From contig NZ_NPKN01000001.1 in the NCBI RefSeq assembly GCF_008329435.1, positions 372,001 to 436,000 on the forward strand: DNA of 64,000 nt. The letters are read 5' to 3'. Each line of letters opens with the position of its first letter. Within the stretch, counting starts at the first letter, position 1. Under the pieces are notes generated by a model, which saw only the letters and a list, made by a program, of their open reading frames with translations, was not told the origin of the DNA and did not search any database. Source of the stretch: Rhodanobacter sp. T12-5 (GTDB lineage Bacteria > Pseudomonadota > Gammaproteobacteria > Xanthomonadales > Rhodanobacteraceae). A program made the position numbers and the translations under genes. Below are positions 7,905 through 17,143 of the stretch, in pieces.

Positions 7905-9233
7905 ATGAACAGACTCAAGAATTTCATGCTTGGCCTGGGCCTGATGGTGATCCTGGTCGTCGCGCTGGCGATCTGGGTCAAGCTGTCGTGGCCCGGCGCG
8001 CTGATCGCCGCGGTGCTGTTCGCGACCTGGATGGCGGTCACCCGATTGGGTCGCCAGGCCGCGTCGGTGACCAGCGTGGGCGTGAGTACCTTGCGCCAGC
8101 GGCTGGGCTCGTCCTCGGTGATCGTGATCGGCATCGCCGGCGTGGTCGGCGTGCTGGTCGCGCTGCTGGCGATGGGCGAGGGCTACAGCGAAACCCTGCG
8201 CAAGACCGGCAACACCGATACCGCGATCGTGATGCGCGGCGCCTCGGCGTCGGAGGTGATGTCGGTACTCGAGCGCGACAGCGTGGTGGTGATCCCGCAG
8301 GTTGCCGGGATCGCCCGCGATGCGCAGGGCAAGCCGATTGCTTCGCCCGAATTGGTGGTCGCTGCGAATCTGCAGCTCAAGGGCGGCACTCCCGACGACG
8401 TCGGCAGCGTGCAACTGCGCGGCATCGGCGACGAGGCATGGACGGTGCGACCGAACGTCAGGCTGGTCGCGGGACGCAAGTTCAAACCCGGCATGCATGA
8501 GCTGCTGGTGGGGCAGGGCGCGCAACGCGAGTTCGACGGATTGCAGGTGGGCCGGCAGATCAAGCTGGGCAGCCAGAGCTGGACCGTGGTGGGCGCCTTC
8601 GCCTCCGGCGACGCGCTGGATTCCGAACTGTGGGCCGACGCGAACGTGGTCGCCGACGCCTATCGTCGCGGCGGCAGCCGCAACTCGGTGACCGTGAAGC
8701 TCACCAGCCCGCAGGCGTTCGATGCCTTCAAGGCAAGGCTCGAAGCCGACCCGCGATTGAAGGTCGACGTCAGCACCACCCTCGATTATTTCAGCAAGCA
8801 ATCCGAAGGCACCTCGAAGATGATCAAGGGCATCGGCATCACGGTCGGACTGATCATGGCCATCGGTGCGATCTTCGGTGCGCTCAACTGCATGTTTGCC
8901 GCCGTTGCCGCACGTGCGCGCGAGATCGCCACGTTGCGCGCGATCGGTTTTCGCGGCACGCCGGTGGTGGTGGCGATCATGCTGGAAACGATGCTGCTGG
9001 CCCTGCTCGGCGGTTTGCTCGGAGGTCTGCTGGCGTGGCTGATCTTCAACGGCTATACCGCCTCGACCCTGGCCGCCGGCTCCGTCGGCAAACTCAGTTT
9101 CGAGTTCAGCGTGACCCCGGCATTGTTGTGGAGCGGCCTCAAATGGGCGCTGGCGATCGGCTTCATCGGCGGCCTGTTTCCCGCCGTGCGTGCGGCACGG
9201 CTGCCGGTGACCACGGCGTTGCGCGAACTGTAG
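7905..9233 (+). CDS. ABC exporter permease, FtsX family (second)
   Basis: 442 residues from the ATG at 7905, 10 bases after the previous stop. Seen: two hydrophobic stretches near the N-terminus (about 7-22 and 26-42), then RQRLGSSSVIVIGIAGVVGVLV, a periplasmic MacB-like domain (about 85-300), and three C-terminal helices with ARAREIATLRAIGFRG and PAVRAARLPVTTALREL, hallmarks of FtsX-family permeases. It differs enough from its neighbour to suggest an obligate heterodimer. The TAG stop (9231-9233) lies inside the GTAG tip of the adjoining inverted repeat at 9230. Confidence 0.92.
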   Translation: MNRLKNFMLGLGLMVILVVALAIWVKLSWPGALIAAVLFATWMAVTRLGRQAASVTSVGVSTLRQRLGSSSVIVIGIAGVVGVLVALLAMGEGYSETLRKTGNTDTAIVMRGASASEVMSVLERDSVVVIPQVAGIARDAQGKPIASPELVVAANLQLKGGTPDDVGSVQLRGIGDEAWTVRPNVRLVAGRKFKPGMHELLVGQGAQREFDGLQVGRQIKLGSQSWTVVGAFASGDALDSELWADANVVADAYRRGGSRNSVTVKLTSPQAFDAFKARLEADPRLKVDVSTTLDYFSKQSEGTSKMIKGIGITVGLIMAIGAIFGALNCMFAAVAARAREIATLRAIGFRGTPVVVAIMLETMLLALLGGLLGGLLAWLIFNGYTASTLAAGSVGKLSFEFSVTPALLWSGLKWALAIGFIGGLFPAVRAARLPVTTALREL

Positions 9234-9329
9234 GAGCGAGGAGTGAGTGGAGAGGAGTGATGAGAGAGAGCAATGCCTTGCGCTGATTGGCCTTCCTCTC
9301 ACGTCTCCTTCCTCTCTCCCCGCTCCTAC
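9230..9329. repeat. AG-rich inverted repeat (family 3) between convergent genes
   Basis: The left arm begins GTAGGAGCGAGGAGTGAGTG; the right arm ends CGCTCCTAC, giving an imperfect inverted repeat around a loop of about 30 bases. Its two GTAG tips carry the stop codons of the permease gene (9231-9233) and of the transporter gene on the other strand (9326-9328). Related arms occur at 29991/30182 and 52249/52311. Confidence 0.75.
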
Positions 9330-10738
9330 GGCATGACCGGCGGCACGTAGGTCAGCGTCATCCCGAGCAGCCACAGCATGCCCAGTACCAGCGGTACGTG
9401 CACCACCAGTTGCATGAAGGTATAGCCGACCACGTCGCGCGCCTTCAGTCCCAGCACGCCGAGCAGCGGCAGCATCCAGAACGGGTTGATCAGGTTCGGC
9501 AGCGCCTCGGCCGCGTTGTATACCTGCACTGCCCAGCCCAGGTGCACGTGCAGGTCGTTCGCCGCCTGCATCACGTACGGCGCCTCGACCAGCCACTTGC
9601 CGCCGCCGGATGGCACGAAGAAGCCGAGTACTGCCGAATAAGCGCCCATCACGGCGGGGAAACTTTCGGTACCGGCGACGTGCACGAACAGGTTCGACAA
9701 GCGATGCGCCAGCGTCACGCCGCCGGCACCGGGCACCTGGGTGAGCAAGGCAGCGATACCGCCATACAGCGGGAACTGGATCAGCACGCCGGAGGTGCTG
9801 GGCACCGCGCGGCTGACGGCGTCGAGGAAACTGCGTGGGCGCCAGTGCAGCAGGATGCCCAGGGTGAGAAACAGGAAGTTGTAGGTGTTGAGGTTGGCGA
9901 TCGCGGTGACCGCCGGCTTGCTGGCGAATTCGTGGCCGAGCCAGCCCAGTCCGAGCAGACCGATCGCCAACGACAGCAGCGGACTGTATTCCAGCCATTC
10001 GCCCGGCCGCGTGCGTGGCGGCAGCGCCGGCGTCGAGGTTTCGCCCACGTCGAAATCCTTTGAAGTGCGCGCATTCGCATCCGACGGCGCGGTGGTCCAG
10101 CAGATCAGCAGCGACACCACGATCAGCACGGCGGTCAGCACGATCGACTGCCACAGGAAGATGGTCTGGCTGAAAGGCAGCACCCCAGTGATCGCCAGCA
10201 GCCCCGGCGGCATGCTGGCCGGGTTCGCCTGCAACTGCGCGGCGGACGACGACAGGCCCATCGCCCAGATCGCGCCGAGGCCGAGATAGGCCGCCGCGCC
10301 GGCTGCGCGGTAGTCCATGCGCAGATCGTCGCGCCGCGCCAGTGCGCGCACCAGCAGTCCGCCGAAGACCAGCGAGAAACCCCAGCTGAGCAGCGACGCC
10401 AGCATGCTGACCAGGGCGATGTAGACGATCGCGCCACGCCCCGTGCGCGGTGCCCGCGCCAGCACGTCGATGAAGCGGGCCACCACTGGCGCCGTCGCCA
10501 GCACATAGCCACCGATCACCACGAACGCCATCTGCATGGTGAACGGGATCAGGCTCCAGAAGCCGTCGCCGAACGCGCTCACCGCAGCCGTGGGCGTGGC
10601 GCCGAACGCGAACGCCGCCAGCGCGACCACCACCACGCCGAGCGCGGCGAACACCCAGGCATCGGGAAACCAGCGCTCCGCCCAGGCTGCGCTGCGCAAG
10701 GCGGCGCGCGCCATCCATCCGTCCTGCGATGCGTTCAT
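9326..10738 (-). CDS. atoE: Short-chain fatty acid transporter, AtoE family
   Basis: 470 residues from the ATG at 10738, preceded by GGAGAA; the same frame stays open upstream, but the family start is MNASQDGW. Seen: about 12 hydrophobic segments and family signatures FWSLIPFTMQMAFVV, the glutamine/serine-rich GLSSSAAQLQANP and the C-terminal FFVPSGGGKWLVEAPYV and NPFWMLP. The family (TIGR00366, AtoE of E. coli) takes up acetoacetate, butyrate and similar short acids, probably with a cation. No atoDAB genes are nearby. The TAG stop is the tip of the family 3 repeat. Confidence 0.88.
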   Translation of the reverse strand: MNASQDGWMARAALRSAAWAERWFPDAWVFAALGVVVVALAAFAFGATPTAAVSAFGDGFWSLIPFTMQMAFVVIGGYVLATAPVVARFIDVLARAPRTGRGAIVYIALVSMLASLLSWGFSLVFGGLLVRALARRDDLRMDYRAAGAAAYLGLGAIWAMGLSSSAAQLQANPASMPPGLLAITGVLPFSQTIFLWQSIVLTAVLIVVSLLICWTTAPSDANARTSKDFDVGETSTPALPPRTRPGEWLEYSPLLSLAIGLLGLGWLGHEFASKPAVTAIANLNTYNFLFLTLGILLHWRPRSFLDAVSRAVPSTSGVLIQFPLYGGIAALLTQVPGAGGVTLAHRLSNLFVHVAGTESFPAVMGAYSAVLGFFVPSGGGKWLVEAPYVMQAANDLHVHLGWAVQVYNAAEALPNLINPFWMLPLLGVLGLKARDVVGYTFMQLVVHVPLVLGMLWLLGMTLTYVPPVMP

Positions 10739-10832
10739 GCGGTTCTCCGTCGGTGGTCGCGACATCGTCGCGCCACGGCGGTCGCACCTGCAAGCCGACC
10801 AAGGTCGAACAGCGATGGGCGGGCCGCTTTTC

Positions 10833-10894
10833 TGTAGGAGCGGCTTCAGCCGCGATGCTCCTTGATCAAAGGCATCGCGACTGAAGTCGCTCCC
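10833..10894. repeat. REP family 1, inverted pair
   Basis: Forward copy GTAGGAGCGGCTTCAGCCGC from 10833 (GTAG head instead of GTGG) and reverse copy with the GACTGAAGTC stem variant ending GCTCCCAC. It lies between two minus-strand transporter genes. Confidence 0.9.
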
Positions 10895-10911
10895 ACGCCA
10901 GGAGGTGGTTC

Positions 10912-11832
10912 TTACGCAGCTTTCGGCTTCTGCTTCGCCAGCGTGATCACCGCCACGCCGAACAGGATGATCGCCATGCCGGCGAGGTCGTACGGGCCGA
11001 CATGTTCGCCAGCCAGCAGCACCCCGAACAGCACGGCCACCGGAGGATTCACATAGGCGTAGCTGGTGGCCAGCGCCGGTCGCGCGTGCTTGAGCACGTA
11101 CAGGTACGCGCTGAACGCAACGATCGAACCGAATACGGCCAGATAGGCCACTGCCAGCGTGGCGCGCGTCGTGGGATGTGAAGGCAGGTGTTCGCCGCTG
11201 GCAAAACCGACCAGCAGCAACGCGACGCTGGCGCACAGCATTTGCGCGGCCGTGTTCATCGGACCGGGCGGCATTTCCCGGCGCCGGCTCCAGGCCGATC
11301 CGAATGCCCAGCACATGGCTGCGACCAGCAACGCCAGCGCGCCAAGCCGCGAACCGGACAGGCTGCTTCCGAGGTTCAACACGATGACGCCGGCGAAACC
11401 GATCGCCAGGCCGACCCCCTCGCGCCGGTTCGGCCACTCGCCATACATGCCGGAGAACAACGCCGCGAACAGCGGCATGCTGGCCACCGCCACGGCGGCG
11501 ATGCCCGAACTCACCCGCTCCTCGGCGAAGCACACCAGGCCGTTGCCGAAGCCCAGCAACAGCACGCCGGTGAACGCGGCGTTGCGCCATTGCAGCAGGG
11601 TCGGCGACGCCATCCCGCGCCAGCGCAGGAAGCCATACAGCGCCACACCGGCGCACAGGAAACGCACGCCGGCCAGCAGGAACGGCGGATAGCTTTCCAG
11701 CGCAAAGCGGATGCCGAGGTAGGTCGAGCCCCAGATCACATACAGCGCGATCAGCGCCAGCGGTATCAGCAAACGAGGATCGGTGAAGCTGCGCGACGTT
11801 TCAGTTGCGCAGTCGGCAGAGATGTCGGCCAT
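10912..11832 (-). CDS. yedA: EamA/DMT-family exporter (YedA-like)
   Basis: 306 residues with ten predicted membrane helices in two EamA repeats. Seen: LYVIWGSTYLGIRFALESYPPF near the N-terminus, a family signature of the YedA/RhaT-like drug/metabolite group, and the C-terminal repeat with ATSYAYVNPPVAVLFG. These carriers export amino acids or other small metabolites across the inner membrane, probably by proton exchange; the substrate cannot be read from sequence. It is monocistronic, with REP family 1 close after the stop. Confidence 0.88.
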   Translation of the reverse strand: MADISADCATETSRSFTDPRLLIPLALIALYVIWGSTYLGIRFALESYPPFLLAGVRFLCAGVALYGFLRWRGMASPTLLQWRNAAFTGVLLLGFGNGLVCFAEERVSSGIAAVAVASMPLFAALFSGMYGEWPNRREGVGLAIGFAGVIVLNLGSSLSGSRLGALALLVAAMCWAFGSAWSRRREMPPGPMNTAAQMLCASVALLLVGFASGEHLPSHPTTRATLAVAYLAVFGSIVAFSAYLYVLKHARPALATSYAYVNPPVAVLFGVLLAGEHVGPYDLAGMAIILFGVAVITLAKQKPKAA

Positions 11833-11925
11833 GGGGGAAGGTCGTGTGGGGAGCGCGCATTATCCGCGCGTTGCCCGTAGAAACGCACCCCCGGACCTGA
11901 CTCCGGGAAGCGTCGTGCAGATTGC

Positions 11926-12201
11926 TCAATGCGTGACGGGGCGGCCCTGACGGATCACCACGAAGTCGCCTTCCAGCACGGCCGGCTTGTGCGCGGCATC
12001 CACCTCGGCGGCGGTCGTCGGCGCGCGGCCATGCTTCCACTGGCGCAACGCCAGCAGCACCGCGCCGCCGACCAGCAATACGCCAGCCACCAGCAGTCCG
12101 AACATCAGCAACACACCCACCAGCACCACCCCGAGCAGCAACGAGAAGGCACGTACCAGCGGATGGCGGGAACGACGCAGGGAAGGCATGGAAAAGTACA
12201 T
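11926..12201 (-). CDS. Small membrane protein, function unknown
   Basis: 91 residues (or 87 from the ATG at 12189). Seen: a basic N-terminus with RRSRHP, one or two closely spaced hydrophobic helices (about 17-53, rich in Val, Leu and Gly), then a soluble tail with the short pattern VLEGDFVVIRQGRPV. Neither ATG has a clear ribosome site. It is transcribed divergently from the Rieske gene, with about 75 bases between them. I do not recognise a characterised family. Confidence 0.6.
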   Translation of the reverse strand: MYFSMPSLRRSRHPLVRAFSLLLGVVLVGVLLMFGLLVAGVLLVGGAVLLALRQWKHGRAPTTAAEVDAAHKPAVLEGDFVVIRQGRPVTH

Positions 12202-12278
12202 GTGTTAAAAATCCGTGTGGTAAAATCAACGACTTACGCGACAACCATGGGGCCATCCGGTCCGCGAGGCAAGTGCCG

Positions 12279-12665
12279 ATGGATACAGTTTGTCCCCCTT
12301 CATCCCTGCCGGAGCAGGTGTTGTGCCGGCTGGATGAAATTCCCGATGGCGGTGCCACTGCCGTCGACGCCAAGCTGGCCGATGGCGACGCGAGCGTGAT
12401 CGTGTTGCGCCACGGCGAGCAGGTGCGCGGCTATCTCAACGTCTGCCCGCACGCGGGGCGCCGGCTGGATTATGCGCCGGGAAAATTCTTGCTGAAGAAC
12501 GACACGCTGATTTGCGCCGTGCACGGCGCCACCTTCGATCGCGCCGACGGGATGTGCGTGGCCGGTCCGTGCCGCGGCGAACACCTGCGGACGGTGGCTG
12601 TGCAGGTGAACACCGGGTGGGTGCACCTCTCGCCTGATCCGAGCCCTTTGGAAAGCGACTCCTGA
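12279..12665 (+). CDS. Rieske [2Fe-2S] ferredoxin-like protein
   Basis: 128 residues from the ATG at 12279; a GTG two codons upstream (12273) is an alternative. Seen: the two Rieske boxes CPHAGRRLD and CAVHGATFD, giving the two Cys and two His ligands of a [2Fe-2S] cluster. There is no membrane anchor and no catalytic dioxygenase domain, so it is a small soluble electron carrier or stand-alone Rieske protein. It stands alone and ends about 40 bases from the convergent dehydrogenase gene, so its redox partner is not indicated. Confidence 0.88.
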   Translation: MDTVCPPSSLPEQVLCRLDEIPDGGATAVDAKLADGDASVIVLRHGEQVRGYLNVCPHAGRRLDYAPGKFLLKNDTLICAVHGATFDRADGMCVAGPCRGEHLRTVAVQVNTGWVHLSPDPSPLESDS

Positions 12666-12707
12666 GCCGTCTGCCGGCGACATCGGAGCGCTGGCGACGA
12701 TGCCCGG

Positions 12708-14012
12708 CTACAAGCGACCGTCGACAGAGCCAGCGGGAAGCAGGCTCTTGATGTCGAACACGGCGCAATGCTCGCGGCCGTAATGGCGCAGCCCGGCGTC
12801 GCCGAGATCGAGGAAGTCCCGATGGGCGACGGCCAGCACGATGGCGTCGTAGGTGCGCGGCGCGGGCTGTTCGATGGTCCGGATGCCCAGCCTCTGGCGC
12901 GCCTCCTCCGCATCGGCCCAGGGATCGTGCACATCCACCCGGGCATGCGCGGATTCGAGCTCGCGCACGATGTCGACCACGCGGGTGTTGCGCAGGTCCG
13001 GGCAGTTTTCCTTGAAGGTCAGGCCGAGCACGAGGATGCGCGAGCCGATGACGTGGATGCGCTTGTTGGCCATCAGGCGGATCACCTGGTGCGCGACGTA
13101 CAGCCCCATGCGGCTGTTGATGCGCCTTGCGGCGAGGATCAGTTCGGGGTGATAGCCGAGCACCGTGGCCTTGTGCGTGAGGTAATACGGGTCCACGCCG
13201 ATGCAGTGGCCACCGACCAGCCCGGGCTTGAACGGCAGGAAGTTCCACTTGGTGGCCGCCGCATCGAGCACGTCCTGGGTGTCGATGCCCATCGTATTGA
13301 AAATCATCGCCAGCTCGTTCACCAGTGCGATGTTGACGTCGCGCTGGGTGTTCTCGATGACCTTGGCCGCCTCGGCCACCTTGATGCTGGGTGCCTTGTG
13401 CGTGCCGGCCGTGATGATGCGCCGGTACAGCGCGTCGACGAATTCGGCCACCTCGGGCGTCGAGCCGGAGGTGATCTTGATGATCGTGGGCAACCGGCGT
13501 TGCTTGTCGCCGGGGTTGATCCGTTCGGGGCTGTAGCCGCAGTGGAAATCGTGGTTGAAGCGCAGGCCCGACTCCCGCTCCAGCACCGGCACGCAGATTT
13601 CCTCGGTGGTACCGGGATAGACGGTGGATTCGTAGATCACCACATCGCCGCGCTTGAGTACCTTGCCGATACTCGCGCTGGCGCTTTCCAGCGGGCTCAG
13701 GTCGGGCCGGTTGGCCTCGTCGACGGGCGTGGGTACGGTGACGATGAAGACGTTGCAGTCGGCGATGGCTTGCGCATCGGTGGTGAAACTCAGGCGGGTC
13801 GCTGCAGCAAATTCCGCCGCCGGGGTCTCAAGCGTGTGGTCGCGGCCCTGGCTCAGCTCCGCGACGCGGCTGGCGCTGGTGTCGAAGCCGATGGTATCGA
13901 GCTGCTTGCCGAACTCCACCGCGAGCGGCAGTCCGACATAGCCAAGCCCGACGATGGCAATCCTGGGTTCGTTCAAGTGCTGGCCTCGTGTCCGGCTGGG
14001 TCCGTGCGTCAT
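12708..14012 (-). CDS. tviB: UDP-N-acetyl-hexosamine 6-dehydrogenase (TviB/WbpA/WecC group)
   Basis: 434 residues from the ATG at 14012. A TTG at 13976 ([10 protein letters not shown]) has a better upstream site (CGAGG) and matches the usual start, so the true protein may be 12 residues shorter. Seen: an NAD-binding Rossmann start [14 protein letters not shown], the central domain, the catalytic Cys motif [14 protein letters not shown] and a C-terminal UDP-binding domain. Known: the family oxidises UDP-GlcNAc or UDP-GalNAc to the uronic acid in two NAD-dependent steps for surface polysaccharides. No glycosyltransferase or polymerase genes adjoin it, so here it is an isolated pathway gene. Confidence 0.9.
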   Translation of the reverse strand: MTHGPSRTRGQHLNEPRIAIVGLGYVGLPLAVEFGKQLDTIGFDTSASRVAELSQGRDHTLETPAAEFAAATRLSFTTDAQAIADCNVFIVTVPTPVDEANRPDLSPLESASASIGKVLKRGDVVIYESTVYPGTTEEICVPVLERESGLRFNHDFHCGYSPERINPGDKQRRLPTIIKITSGSTPEVAEFVDALYRRIITAGTHKAPSIKVAEAAKVIENTQRDVNIALVNELAMIFNTMGIDTQDVLDAAATKWNFLPFKPGLVGGHCIGVDPYYLTHKATVLGYHPELILAARRINSRMGLYVAHQVIRLMANKRIHVIGSRILVLGLTFKENCPDLRNTRVVDIVRELESAHARVDVHDPWADAEEARQRLGIRTIEQPAPRTYDAIVLAVAHRDFLDLGDAGLRHYGREHCAVFDIKSLLPAGSVDGRL

Positions 14013-14172
14013 GCGGCGCGCGGTTCAGCGGTGAAAATAGCAGCGATGCGGGTGGCTGTCGCTTGCATGCGGGTGAATGCCTGGCCATGGCGCGGAATAA
14101 GCCCATACAAAACAGTCATGACTCCACGGCGGCAAGGTCGCTAGTATCATCAGCAAGATCACCGGAAACGAG

Positions 14173-15093
14173 ATGACGGACATCGACACCCTGGCCCCGG
14201 CTTCGCATCTGAAGCGTCTGGAAGCGGAAAGCATTCACATCCTGCGCGAAGTGGCGGCGGAGTTTGCCAATCCGGTGATGCTGTATTCCATCGGCAAGGA
14301 TTCCTCGGTGCTGCTGCACCTGCTGCAGAAGGCGTTCTATCCCGCACCGCCGCCGATCCCGCTGCTGCACGTGGATACAACGTGGAAGTTTCGCGAGATG
14401 ATCGCGTTCCGCGACCGCCGCGCGCGCGAGACCGGCTGCCGACTCATCGTGCACATCAACCAGGATGGCGTGGCGCAGGGCATCGGCCCGTTCAGCCATG
14501 GCGCCACCGTGCACACCGACGTGATGAAGACGCAGGCGCTGAAGCAGGCGCTGGACAAGTACAAGTTCGATGCCGCCATCGGTGGCGCGCGCCGTGACGA
14601 GGAGAAGTCGCGGGCGAAGGAGCGCGTGTTCTCGTTCCGCAATGCGCAGCACCGCTGGGATCCCAAGTCGCAGCGGCCCGAGTTGTGGGATCTCTACAAC
14701 GCGCGAATCCACAAGGGCGAGAGCGTGCGCGCGTTTCCGATCTCGAACTGGACCGAGCTGGACATCTGGCTGTACATCTATCGCGAGAACATCGAGGTGC
14801 CATCGCTGTACTTGGCGGCCGAACGGCCGGTGGTGGAACGCGAGGGCGCGCTGATCATGGTCGACGACGAGCGCATGCCGCTGTTGCCGGGCGAGGTGCC
14901 GCAGATGCGCAAGGTGCGCTTCCGCACCTTGGGCTGCTATCCGCTGACCGGTGCGATCGAGTCCGAGGCCGATACGCTGCCGGCGGTGATCCAGGAAATG
15001 CTGGTGGCACGCACGTCCGAACGGCAGGGACGCGTGATCGATCACGATCCGTCGGCGTCGATGGAGAAGAAGAAGCAAGAGGGTTATTTCTGA
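14173..15093 (+). CDS. cysD: Sulfate adenylyltransferase subunit 2
   Basis: 306 residues, the usual CysD length. Seen: the PP-loop [12 protein letters not shown] (about 37-48) for ATP pyrophosphatase chemistry, [15 protein letters not shown] (about 137-151) and the C-terminal RQGRVIDHD. With CysN it makes adenosine 5'-phosphosulfate from ATP and sulfate, driven by GTP hydrolysis, the first step of cytoplasmic sulfate assimilation. It is first of the cysD-cysNC operon. The next start codon overlaps its TGA (TGATG). Confidence 0.97.
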   Translation: MTDIDTLAPASHLKRLEAESIHILREVAAEFANPVMLYSIGKDSSVLLHLLQKAFYPAPPPIPLLHVDTTWKFREMIAFRDRRARETGCRLIVHINQDGVAQGIGPFSHGATVHTDVMKTQALKQALDKYKFDAAIGGARRDEEKSRAKERVFSFRNAQHRWDPKSQRPELWDLYNARIHKGESVRAFPISNWTELDIWLYIYRENIEVPSLYLAAERPVVEREGALIMVDDERMPLLPGEVPQMRKVRFRTLGCYPLTGAIESEADTLPAVIQEMLVARTSERQGRVIDHDPSASMEKKKQEGYF

Positions 15094-15233
15094 TGGATCG
15101 CGTTGCCGTGACTGCCAGCCGTTTCATCCGGACCGCGTACGATTCGTCCATCCGCCGCCGGGTCGTCATTCGCCCGGAGCGCGGCGCTGCCGGCGCGAAG
15201 TCGAAGGGCATCAGCCGATCGGAGGCCGCGTGA
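15093..15233 (+). CDS. Possible 46-residue coupled small protein between cysD and cysNC
   Basis: An ATG at 15093 overlaps the cysD stop (TGATG), and its frame ends at TGA 15231-15233, overlapping the GTG start of cysNC (GTGA). The frame thus fills the gap exactly, with overlapping junctions at both ends. The 46 residues are basic (RRRVV, KSKG) and low in hydrophobic content; no family is recognised. It could be a real small protein, a translated linker that couples cysD and cysNC expression, or chance in GC-rich sequence. A GGAGG site for cysNC lies inside its last codons, so cysNC does not depend on it. Confidence 0.35.
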   Translation: MDRVAVTASRFIRTAYDSSIRRRVVIRPERGAAGAKSKGISRSEAA

Positions 15234-17110
15234 ATCGCATCGACGCCGGCGCGGCCATCGACGCCTACCTGCAGCAGCACGAAACCAAGAGCCTGCTGCG
15301 TTTCATCACCTGCGGCAGCGTGGACGATGGCAAGAGCACGTTGCTGGGCCGACTGCTGTACGACACCAAGCTGCTGTTCGATGACCAGCTTGCCGCGCTG
15401 GAAGGCGACAGTCGGCGCCATGGCACGCAGAACGGCGAGCTGGATTTCGCGCTCCTGGTCGACGGCTTGTCGGCCGAGCGGGAACAGGGCATCACCATCG
15501 ATGTGGCCTATCGTTTCTTCAGTACCGACCGGCGCAAGTTCATCGTCGCCGACTGCCCGGGCCACGAGCAGTACACGCGCAACATGGCGACCGGCGCGTC
15601 CACGGCGGAGCTGGCCGTGGTGCTGGTCGACGCACGCAAGGGCTTGCTGACGCAGACGCGGCGGCACACCTGGATCTGCGCATTGCTGGGCATCCGCCAT
15701 GTGCTGCTGGCGGTGAACAAGATGGACCTGGTCGAGTATGCCGAGGAGGTGTTCCGGCCGATCGAAAGCGCCTACCGCGAGCTGGCCGGGCAGATGGGCA
15801 TCGGCCAGGTCACCGCGATTCCGCTGTCGGCGTTGCGCGGCGAGAACATCAGTTGCCGCTCGTCGCGGATGGATTGGTACGAGGGCCCCAGCCTGCTGGA
15901 ACACCTGGAGACGGTGCAGATCGTGCGTCCGTCCAGCGACTTGGGCTTCCGCATGCCGGTGCAGTGGGTGTGCCGGCCGGACCAGGGCTTTCGCGGCTAT
16001 GCCGGCCAGGTCGCCGCCGGCGCGCTCTCACGTGGCGACGAGGTGGTGGTGCTGCCGGCCGGCGTGCGTTCGCGGGTGGCACGCATCGTGACGGCCGATG
16101 GCGACCTGGACTGCGCACGCGTCGGCGACGCGGTCACGTTGACGCTCGACGACGAACGCGACATCAGCCGCGGCGACATCATCGCCGCGACGGCGCAGCC
16201 GCCGCAGGTCGCCGACCAGTTTGCCGCCAACCTGTTGTGGATGGGCGAAAGCCCGCTGCTGCCGGGGCGGCCGTACTGGCTGAAGATCGGCACGCGTACC
16301 GTCACGGCGCAGGTCACCGAAATCAAGCACAAGGTCGACGTCAACACGCAGGAAAAGCAGGCGGCCAAGCGGTTGCTGCTCAACGAGGTGGCGTACTGCA
16401 ATATCAGCCTCGACCAGCCGATCGCGTTCGAGCCGTACGAGCATTGCCACGAGTTGGGCGGCTTCATCCTGATCGATCGCCAGAGCTTCGCCACGATCGG
16501 TGCCGGCACGCTGGCGTTTGCATTGCGTCGCGCCGACAACATCCACTGGCAGCATCTCGATGTCGATCGCGCCGCGCGCGCGGCGATCAAGGGCCAGACG
16601 CCGGCCTGCCTGTGGTTCACCGGCCTGTCCGGTTCCGGCAAGTCGACCATCGCCAACCTGGTCGAAAAGCGCCTGCACGCGATGGGTTATCACACCTACA
16701 TGCTGGACGGCGACAACGTGCGCCATGGCCTCAATCGCGATCTCGGTTTCACCGACGAGGACCGCGTGGAGAACATCCGCCGCGTGGCGGAGGTCGCGCG
16801 CCTGATGACCGACGCAGGGCTGATCGTGCTGGTGTCCTTCATCAGCCCGTTCCGCAGCGAGCGGCGCATGGCGCGCGCCTTGTTCGACGCCGGCGAGTTC
16901 CGCGAGGTCTTCGTCGACACGCCGCTGGAGATCTGCGAGCGACGCGACGCCAAAGGCCTGTACGCCAAGGCCCGCGCAGGCGACATCAAGAACTTCACCG
17001 GCATCGATTCGCCGTACGAGCCGCCGGAAGCCCCGGAGTTGCACCTGCAAACCACCACCGCCAGCGCGGACGCCATGGCACAACGCGTCGTCGAGAGCTT
17101 GCTGGACTGA
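15230..17110 (+). CDS. cysNC: Bifunctional sulfate adenylyltransferase subunit 1 / adenylylsulfate kinase
   Basis: 626 residues from a GTG at 15230, preceded by GGAGG. Seen: an N-terminal EF-Tu-like GTPase ([17 protein letters not shown] at about 27-43, [14 protein letters not shown]), beta-barrel domains, then from about residue 447 an APS kinase domain with P-loop [18 protein letters not shown] and the [15 protein letters not shown] motif. The fusion makes APS (with CysD) and phosphorylates it to PAPS. CysNC fusions are common in Xanthomonadales. Both halves keep their nucleotide-binding residues, so both activities are expected. Confidence 0.97.
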   Translation: MNRIDAGAAIDAYLQQHETKSLLRFITCGSVDDGKSTLLGRLLYDTKLLFDDQLAALEGDSRRHGTQNGELDFALLVDGLSAEREQGITIDVAYRFFSTDRRKFIVADCPGHEQYTRNMATGASTAELAVVLVDARKGLLTQTRRHTWICALLGIRHVLLAVNKMDLVEYAEEVFRPIESAYRELAGQMGIGQVTAIPLSALRGENISCRSSRMDWYEGPSLLEHLETVQIVRPSSDLGFRMPVQWVCRPDQGFRGYAGQVAAGALSRGDEVVVLPAGVRSRVARIVTADGDLDCARVGDAVTLTLDDERDISRGDIIAATAQPPQVADQFAANLLWMGESPLLPGRPYWLKIGTRTVTAQVTEIKHKVDVNTQEKQAAKRLLLNEVAYCNISLDQPIAFEPYEHCHELGGFILIDRQSFATIGAGTLAFALRRADNIHWQHLDVDRAARAAIKGQTPACLWFTGLSGSGKSTIANLVEKRLHAMGYHTYMLDGDNVRHGLNRDLGFTDEDRVENIRRVAEVARLMTDAGLIVLVSFISPFRSERRMARALFDAGEFREVFVDTPLEICERRDAKGLYAKARAGDIKNFTGIDSPYEPPEAPELHLQTTTASADAMAQRVVESLLD

Positions 17111-17143
17111 GCCGCCGACACCGTGCGGCCGATGCCGCGTCGA

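Noticed and set aside
7620-10802. A 1060-codon minus-strand open frame across the exporter and transporter genes.
   Set aside because: It overlaps well-supported genes, shows no domain, and long antisense frames are common in GC-rich DNA.
9326-11656. A 776-codon version of the AtoE-type transporter.
   Set aside because: The family start and a GGAGAA site are at 10738; the upstream part overlaps the EamA gene in another frame.
14013-14172. CysB-type activator site before cysD.
   Set aside because: An ATAAG-like stretch is present, but the CysB consensus is too loose to support a call.
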